The notes beneath the pieces were generated by a model. The model was not told the origin of the DNA, did no database searches, and saw nothing but the letters and a program-made list of their open reading frames with translations. From NCBI RefSeq assembly GCF_009469765.1, contig NZ_SSSQ01000003.1, positions 62,001 through 126,000 of the forward strand: a DNA stretch of 64,000 bases, written 5' to 3'. Positions 59,552 through 64,000 of this stretch are shown here, piece after piece; within the stretch, counting starts at the first letter, position 1, and each line of letters opens with the position of its first letter. Source of the DNA: Dechloromonas hortensis. GTDB lineage: Bacteria; Pseudomonadota; Gammaproteobacteria; Burkholderiales; Rhodocyclaceae. Made by a program: the position numbers and the translations under genes.

Positions 59552-62266
59552 GTGCTGCTTTCCGGCTGGTTCATCGCGCTGCTGGCCACCGGCTATCTCG
59601 CCCTGTTGTTTGCTGTCGCCCGTTTTGGCGATGCGCGGGCCGATGCCGGCAAGTCGATTATTTCGGCCAATGTTTACGCCTTGTCGCTGGCCGTCTATTG
59701 CACCTCGTGGACCTTTTACGGCAGCGTCGGGCGGGCCACGTCGGGCGGGCTGTCCTTCCTGACCATCTATATCGGCCCGACGCTGATGCTGCTCTTTGCC
59801 GGCGTCATTCTGAAAATGGTGCGGATCAGCAAGGTGCACCGCATCACCTCGATTGCCGACTTCATCGCTTCGCGCTATGGCAAGAGCCAGTTGCTGGCCG
59901 GCCTGGTGACGGTGATTGCGGTGGTCGGCGTTGTACCCTATATCGCCTTGCAGCTAAAGGCCATTTCGGCCAGTCTGGCCGTCCTGTTTGCGCAAGCCGG
60001 GAACGACTTGTTCCCGTGGTGGCTGGATACGACTTTCCTGATCGCTATCGTCCTTGCCCTGTTCACCATCTGGTTCGGTACCCGCCATCTCGATGCCACC
60101 GAGCGCCACGAAGGCATGGTGGCGGCGGTGGCTTTCGAGTCGGTGGTCAAGCTGTTCGCCTTCATTGCCGTCGGCCTGTTTGTCACCTACGGCATCTTCG
60201 GCGGTCTGGGCGATCTTTTTCAGCGGGCCGCAGCTTCGCCGGAACTGGCCCGTCTCTTTTCGCTCGATAGCGGCCGGGCCGGGACGTGGACGGCGATGGT
60301 CCTGCTCTCGGGGCTGGCCATCATTTTTCTGCCACGGCAGTTCCAGATCATCGTCGTCGAGAATGTCGATGAATCGCACCTGCGGCGTGCCGTCTGGCTG
60401 TTTCCGCTCTACCTGCTGCTGATCAATATTTTCGTATTGCCGATTGCCCTCGGCGGTTTGCTGCATTTTCAGGGGCAGGCGGTCAATCCGGATACCTTCG
60501 TGCTGACCTTGCCGCTGGCCCATGGCGCGCAGGGGTTGGCGCTGCTCGTTTTCATCGGTGGGTTGTCGGCGGCGACCGGTATGGTCATCGTCGAAACCAT
60601 CGCCTTGTCGACCATGGTCTGCAACGACCTGGTGATGCCGTGGTTGCTGCGGTCGACCTGGCTGCAGGCCGAAAAACGACAGGATCTGTCGGGGCTGTTG
60701 ATCGGCATCCGGCGCGCCGCCATCGCGCTGATCCTGCTGCTTGGCTACATCTATTTTCGCGCCGCCGGCGAAGCCTATGCGCTGGTCGGTATCGGGCTGA
60801 TTTCCTTCGCCGCAGTTGCCCAGTTCGCCCCGGCCATGTTCGGCGGCATGTACTGGAAGCAGGGAACGCGGGCTGGGGCCGTGGCCGGGTTGCTTGGCGG
60901 TTTTGCCGTCTGGCTCTATACGCTGTTGCTGCCGTCTTTTGCCAAGTCGCACTGGATCGGCGGCGGCTTTGTCGAGGACGGTCTGTTAGGCGTGGGCTGG
61001 TTGAAGGCGCAGGCGCTGTTCGGTTTGGCCGGGCTGGATGAAATCTCGCACTGCCTGCTGTGGAGCCTGTTTGCCAACATTGGCCTGTATGTCGTGGTGT
61101 CGCTCAATTCGCGGCCGGATGCGACCGAGGCGCGTCAGGCCGAGCGTTTCGTCGATATTTTCCGCCATGCCGGGCGCGAGACGGATGCTCGCCTGTGGCG
61201 GGGCAGCGCTTCGGTCGAGCAACTGGTCGCTTTGCTCGAACGCTTTCTCGGGCCGGCCCGGGCGCGCCAGCAAATGGCCAGCTATGCCGCCAGCCGGCAG
61301 ATTGCCGACTGGAAAAAAATGTCGGCCGATGCCGATTTCGTGCATTTTGCCGAGGCGGAACTGGCCGGCGCGATCGGTTCGGCCAGCGCCCGCGTCATGG
61401 TTGCCTCGGTGGCGCAGGAGGAGGATCTCGGGCTCGATGAAGTGCTCGATATTCTCGACGAAGCGACCCAGGTGCGCGCCTACAGCCGCGAACTTGAGGT
61501 CAAGCAGCACGAACTGCAGGCGGCGACCGGCGAGTTGCGGGCGGCCAACGACCGTCTGCGCGAACTCGACCGGATGAAGGACGATTTCATCTCGACCGTG
61601 ACCCACGAACTGCGCACGCCGCTGACTTCGATCCGCGCCTTGTCCGAAATGCTGCATGACGACCCGCGCCTGGAGCTGAGCGATCGCAAGCGTTTTCTCG
61701 GCATCATCGTCAACGAGGCGGAGCGCCTGACCCGCTTGATCAACCAGATTCTCGACATGGCCAAGCTCGAATCCGGCCGCGCCGAATGGACGACCGGCGA
61801 GGTCGATATCGGCGAAGTGGTACGTGAGGCGATGGATGCCCTCGGCCAGCTCTTTCGCGACAAAGCGGTTGCGCTGGAAGGCGATATTCCGGCCTCGGGT
61901 CCGGTCGTGCTGGCCGATCGCGACCGGCTGACCCAGGTCATGATCAACCTGCTGTCGAATGCCGTGAAGTTCGTGCCTGGCGGTACTGGCCGGGTACAGG
62001 TGAGGGTGGCGGTGGCCGGTCAGCGGGTCCGGGTCGAGGTGGCAGACAACGGCCCGGGCTTGACGGCCGAGGAATGCAACGTCATTTTCGAAAAATTCCG
62101 TCAGGGTGGAAACACGCTGACCGACAAGCCGCAGGGCACTGGTCTGGGACTGCCGATCAGCCGTCAGATCGTCGAATATTTTGGTGGTAATCTGTGGGTC
62201 GAAAGTCGGCCCGGAGCAGGCGCGAATTTCATTTTCACGGTGCCCTTGCCGGCATCGGAGGAATAA
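59552..62266 (+). CDS. SLC5-type sensor histidine kinase (CrbS/CbrA-like)
   Basis: 904 residues from a GTG start. About 12-13 helices of a sodium/solute symporter (SLC5) fill residues 1-520, with typical YCTSWTFYGSVGRATSGG and ATGMVIVETIALSTM. A cytoplasmic linker (about 560-670) precedes HisKA with H685 in THELRTPLTS and an ATPase with DNGPGL and GTGLGLPI. It has no receiver. It probably senses acetate or a related solute (inference) and sits next to acs as CrbS does. Confidence 0.93.
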   Translation: MLLSGWFIALLATGYLALLFAVARFGDARADAGKSIISANVYALSLAVYCTSWTFYGSVGRATSGGLSFLTIYIGPTLMLLFAGVILKMVRISKVHRITSIADFIASRYGKSQLLAGLVTVIAVVGVVPYIALQLKAISASLAVLFAQAGNDLFPWWLDTTFLIAIVLALFTIWFGTRHLDATERHEGMVAAVAFESVVKLFAFIAVGLFVTYGIFGGLGDLFQRAAASPELARLFSLDSGRAGTWTAMVLLSGLAIIFLPRQFQIIVVENVDESHLRRAVWLFPLYLLLINIFVLPIALGGLLHFQGQAVNPDTFVLTLPLAHGAQGLALLVFIGGLSAATGMVIVETIALSTMVCNDLVMPWLLRSTWLQAEKRQDLSGLLIGIRRAAIALILLLGYIYFRAAGEAYALVGIGLISFAAVAQFAPAMFGGMYWKQGTRAGAVAGLLGGFAVWLYTLLLPSFAKSHWIGGGFVEDGLLGVGWLKAQALFGLAGLDEISHCLLWSLFANIGLYVVVSLNSRPDATEARQAERFVDIFRHAGRETDARLWRGSASVEQLVALLERFLGPARARQQMASYAASRQIADWKKMSADADFVHFAEAELAGAIGSASARVMVASVAQEEDLGLDEVLDILDEATQVRAYSRELEVKQHELQAATGELRAANDRLRELDRMKDDFISTVTHELRTPLTSIRALSEMLHDDPRLELSDRKRFLGIIVNEAERLTRLINQILDMAKLESGRAEWTTGEVDIGEVVREAMDALGQLFRDKAVALEGDIPASGPVVLADRDRLTQVMINLLSNAVKFVPGGTGRVQVRVAVAGQRVRVEVADNGPGLTAEECNVIFEKFRQGGNTLTDKPQGTGLGLPISRQIVEYFGGNLWVESRPGAGANFIFTVPLPASEE

Positions 62267-62283
62267 CAAGGGAGACTAAAGAG

Positions 62284-62655
62284 ATGGGCAAAAAAATCCT
62301 TATCGTCGATGACGAACCCAACATCATCATTTCGCTCGAATTCCTGATGAAGAAGGAAGGTTTCGAGATCGCCGTTGCCGGCGATGGTGACGAAGCGCTG
62401 GCCAAGGTCGCCAGCTTTGCGCCCGACCTGGTCCTGCTCGATGTGATGATGCCGAAAAAATCCGGCTACGAAGTCTGCGAGGCGCTGCGTGCCGATCCGG
62501 CGCGGGCCGGCCTGCTGATCGTCATGCTGACCGCCAAGGGACGCGATACCGAAGTCGCCAAGGGGCTGGCCATCGGGGCCGATGCCTACGTCACCAAGCC
62601 GTTTTCGACCAAGGAGCTGGTGGCCAAGGTGAAAGGCATGCTCGGGGTGGCCTGA
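62284..62655 (+). CDS. Receiver-only response regulator partner of the SLC5 kinase
   Basis: 123 residues: acidic pair VDDEP near 9, phosphoacceptor in LVLLDVMMPKKSG, Thr in VMLTAKG, Lys in YVTKPFS. It has no DNA-binding or catalytic domain. The start lies 18 bases after the kinase stop with a GGGAGACTAAAGAG leader. It differs from CrbR, which has a LuxR-type output, so signalling must pass on through another protein. Confidence 0.93.
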   Translation: MGKKILIVDDEPNIIISLEFLMKKEGFEIAVAGDGDEALAKVASFAPDLVLLDVMMPKKSGYEVCEALRADPARAGLLIVMLTAKGRDTEVAKGLAIGADAYVTKPFSTKELVAKVKGMLGVA

Positions 62656-62740
62656 GCCGGAATGGCGCCACTCGGCGGCCAGGTCGCCGAGTGCTGCGGT
62701 CGACGGCCTCGCCAGGCCAAAAATCATCGGGATCACTGCC

Positions 62741-64000
62741 ATGAAGGCTAAACACCGTTTCATCTTTGCCGTAGTCGTCCTCGGTCTGCTGATGACCGGG
62801 CCGTTCGTTGTCACCTCGCTGCTCGTTTGGCTGGACATGAAGGAAGCCGAGCGCAACATGCTGATGGAGTTGCTGCTGTCGCGTCTGCCGGTGGGTACGA
62901 TGATGACGCTGTTCGGCTTCGTGGTCGGCGTCCTCGTGTTGCACAAGCTGTTCAAGCAATATGTCGAAGGGCTGTTGCGGATGGCCGAAACCTTGCGCCT
63001 GATGCTGGGCGCCAACCGCGATTTTCGGGTCACCCTGGAGGGGCCGCCCGAAGTACAGCAACTGGCGCGTGCCGCCAACGATCTGGCGCAGCAGCGCGAT
63101 GCCTTGATGGACGACGTCGATGCGCAGATCGCGCGGGCCAAGGCGTCGGTCGAGGAAGAGAAGAACCGGCTGGCGGCGCTGATGTCTGAACTGGCCCAGG
63201 CGGTCGTCGTCTGCAACCTCGATGGCCGCATCCTGCTCTACAACAATCGCGCCCGGCTGCAGTTCAAGGCCCTGGCCCAGGGCCCGACCTCGGTCTCGGG
63301 CGGAGCGCTGATCGGCCTCGGCCGGTCGATTTTCTCGATTCTCGAAAAGAACCAGGTCCAGCACGCCCAGGAAGTCATCCACCAGCGCCTGGCGGCCGGC
63401 AAGACGGCGCTCTCCAACTTCATCACGACGACGCGCGGCGGTCAGTTGCTACGTGCCCAGATGGTGCCGGTATTGTCGGCGGCAGCGGGGGAGGGCGAAG
63501 CGGCGATGAGCGGCTACGTGCTGACGGTCGAGAACATCACGCGCAGCATCGAGCAGGAGGCACGCCGCGATCAGGCCCTGCATTCGCTGACCGAGGGCAG
63601 CCGCTCGGCGCTGGGCAGCATCCGCGCCGCAGTGACCAACCTGATCGATTATCCGGACATGGAGCTGGATCTGCGTGAGCGCTTCGTCAAGGTCATCGAC
63701 GACGAGGTGGCCCGGATGAGCCAGCGTCTCGACCAGACCATGGTCGAGTTCTCCGATTCGATGAAGACGCGCTGGCCGCTCGAGGATGTGCTCGGCATCG
63801 ACATCATTGCCGCCGCCCAGCGCCGGATCGACGAAAAGCTCAAGCTGGCGACGAAGACCGAAGAACTGGACGACGCGCTGTGGATCAAGGCCGACAGTTT
63901 CTCGTTGGTCTTCGCGCTGCTCAGTCTGGCGGCCAAGCTGCAGGATCATTACGAGCCGCGCGAACTGCGTTTCCGTCTGACCTCCGAAGGCAAGCTGGCC
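62741..64000 (+). CDS. Membrane sensor with PAS and kinase-like core, cut by the window edge
   Basis: 420 codons open to the window end (partial at the 3' end). Two helices (about 6-32 and 48-68), a HAMP-like segment, a coiled coil, a PAS domain (about 150-270; LAQAVVVCNLDGRILLYNN) and a dimerisation segment LTEGSRSALGSIRAAVTNL, which lacks the phospho-accepting histidine of HisKA. An exonuclease fusion downstream is a memory of similar loci, not visible here. Its role with the SLC5 kinase is likely signal modulation. Confidence 0.82.
   Translation, partial: MKAKHRFIFAVVVLGLLMTGPFVVTSLLVWLDMKEAERNMLMELLLSRLPVGTMMTLFGFVVGVLVLHKLFKQYVEGLLRMAETLRLMLGANRDFRVTLEGPPEVQQLARAANDLAQQRDALMDDVDAQIARAKASVEEEKNRLAALMSELAQAVVVCNLDGRILLYNNRARLQFKALAQGPTSVSGGALIGLGRSIFSILEKNQVQHAQEVIHQRLAAGKTALSNFITTTRGGQLLRAQMVPVLSAAAGEGEAAMSGYVLTVENITRSIEQEARRDQALHSLTEGSRSALGSIRAAVTNLIDYPDMELDLRERFVKVIDDEVARMSQRLDQTMVEFSDSMKTRWPLEDVLGIDIIAAAQRRIDEKLKLATKTEELDDALWIKADSFSLVFALLSLAAKLQDHYEPRELRFRLTSEGKLA

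Noticed and set aside
1..64000. CRISPR arrays, tRNA/rRNA genes, transposases, prophage
   Set aside because: No regular spaced repeats, no cloverleaf or rRNA-like segments and no transposase or phage motifs were seen; the only large repeat is nosZ.

Overview
The window is a high-GC (roughly 60% by eye), gene-dense bacterial chromosome segment that looks like a betaproteobacterium of the Rhodocyclales, closest in style to Dechloromonas/Azonexus. The case rests on a clade II (Sec-exported) nosZ cluster, a RegB/RegA redox two-component pair, class I PHA genes with PhaR, menaquinone genes and a CrbS-like SLC5 sensor kinase beside acs. No rRNA, tRNA, CRISPR array, transposase or phage gene was seen. 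I assign the lineage from gene content only.

Region 1 (1-22.2 kb) is a denitrification island devoted to nitrous oxide respiration. A minus-strand operon runs nosZ1, monohaem cytochrome c, dihaem cytochrome c, nosB, nosD, nosG, nosH, nosF, nosL, nosY and a TlpA-type thioredoxin. Upstream of nosZ1 sits a three-gene phosphorelay: a haem-c-binding hybrid kinase, a receiver-kinase and a NarL-type regulator. Beyond that lies a second nosZ whose 2378-bp segment (gene plus promoter) is indistinguishable from the first by eye. Next come three plus-strand genes that look like copper delivery (an anchored protein, Sco, PCuAC), then regA-regB and a divergent dihaem cytochrome c. RegA/PrrA-type boxes (GCGNC-N5-GNCGC) lie upstream of both nosZ copies and between regB and the cytochrome, so the local regulator and its likely targets are together.

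Region 2 (22.2-44.5 kb) is mostly housekeeping and signalling: an M18 aminopeptidase, a lipase-like hydrolase, dnaQ, rnhA, a methyltransferase, gloB, a receiver and a REC-GGDEF protein, a large DUF748/AsmA-like protein, rmuC, a DUF3293 protein, a Ser/Thr kinase-HDOD-GAF fusion, bamD, rluD, pgeF, a transducer, an acetyl-CoA hydrolase/CoA-transferase, a LysR regulator and a ZIP transporter.

Region 3 (44.5-56.9 kb) holds phaC-phaB-phaB-phaR, menB-menC, a PilZ protein, ilvBN with an ivbL-type attenuator leader that was found by reading the minus strand, a degenerate REC-GGDEF protein, class I fumarase and a UPF0114 protein.

Region 4 (56.9 kb to the end) is an acetate node. It contains acs, then a structured leader with a small ORF and an intrinsic terminator, then a small membrane protein, an SLC5-type histidine kinase, a receiver-only regulator and a kinase-like protein cut by the window edge. 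Together with the PHA genes and the CoA-transferase this suggests an organism that stores and uses acetate while respiring oxygen or nitrogen oxides. No non-coding gap longer than about 300 bases remains undescribed.
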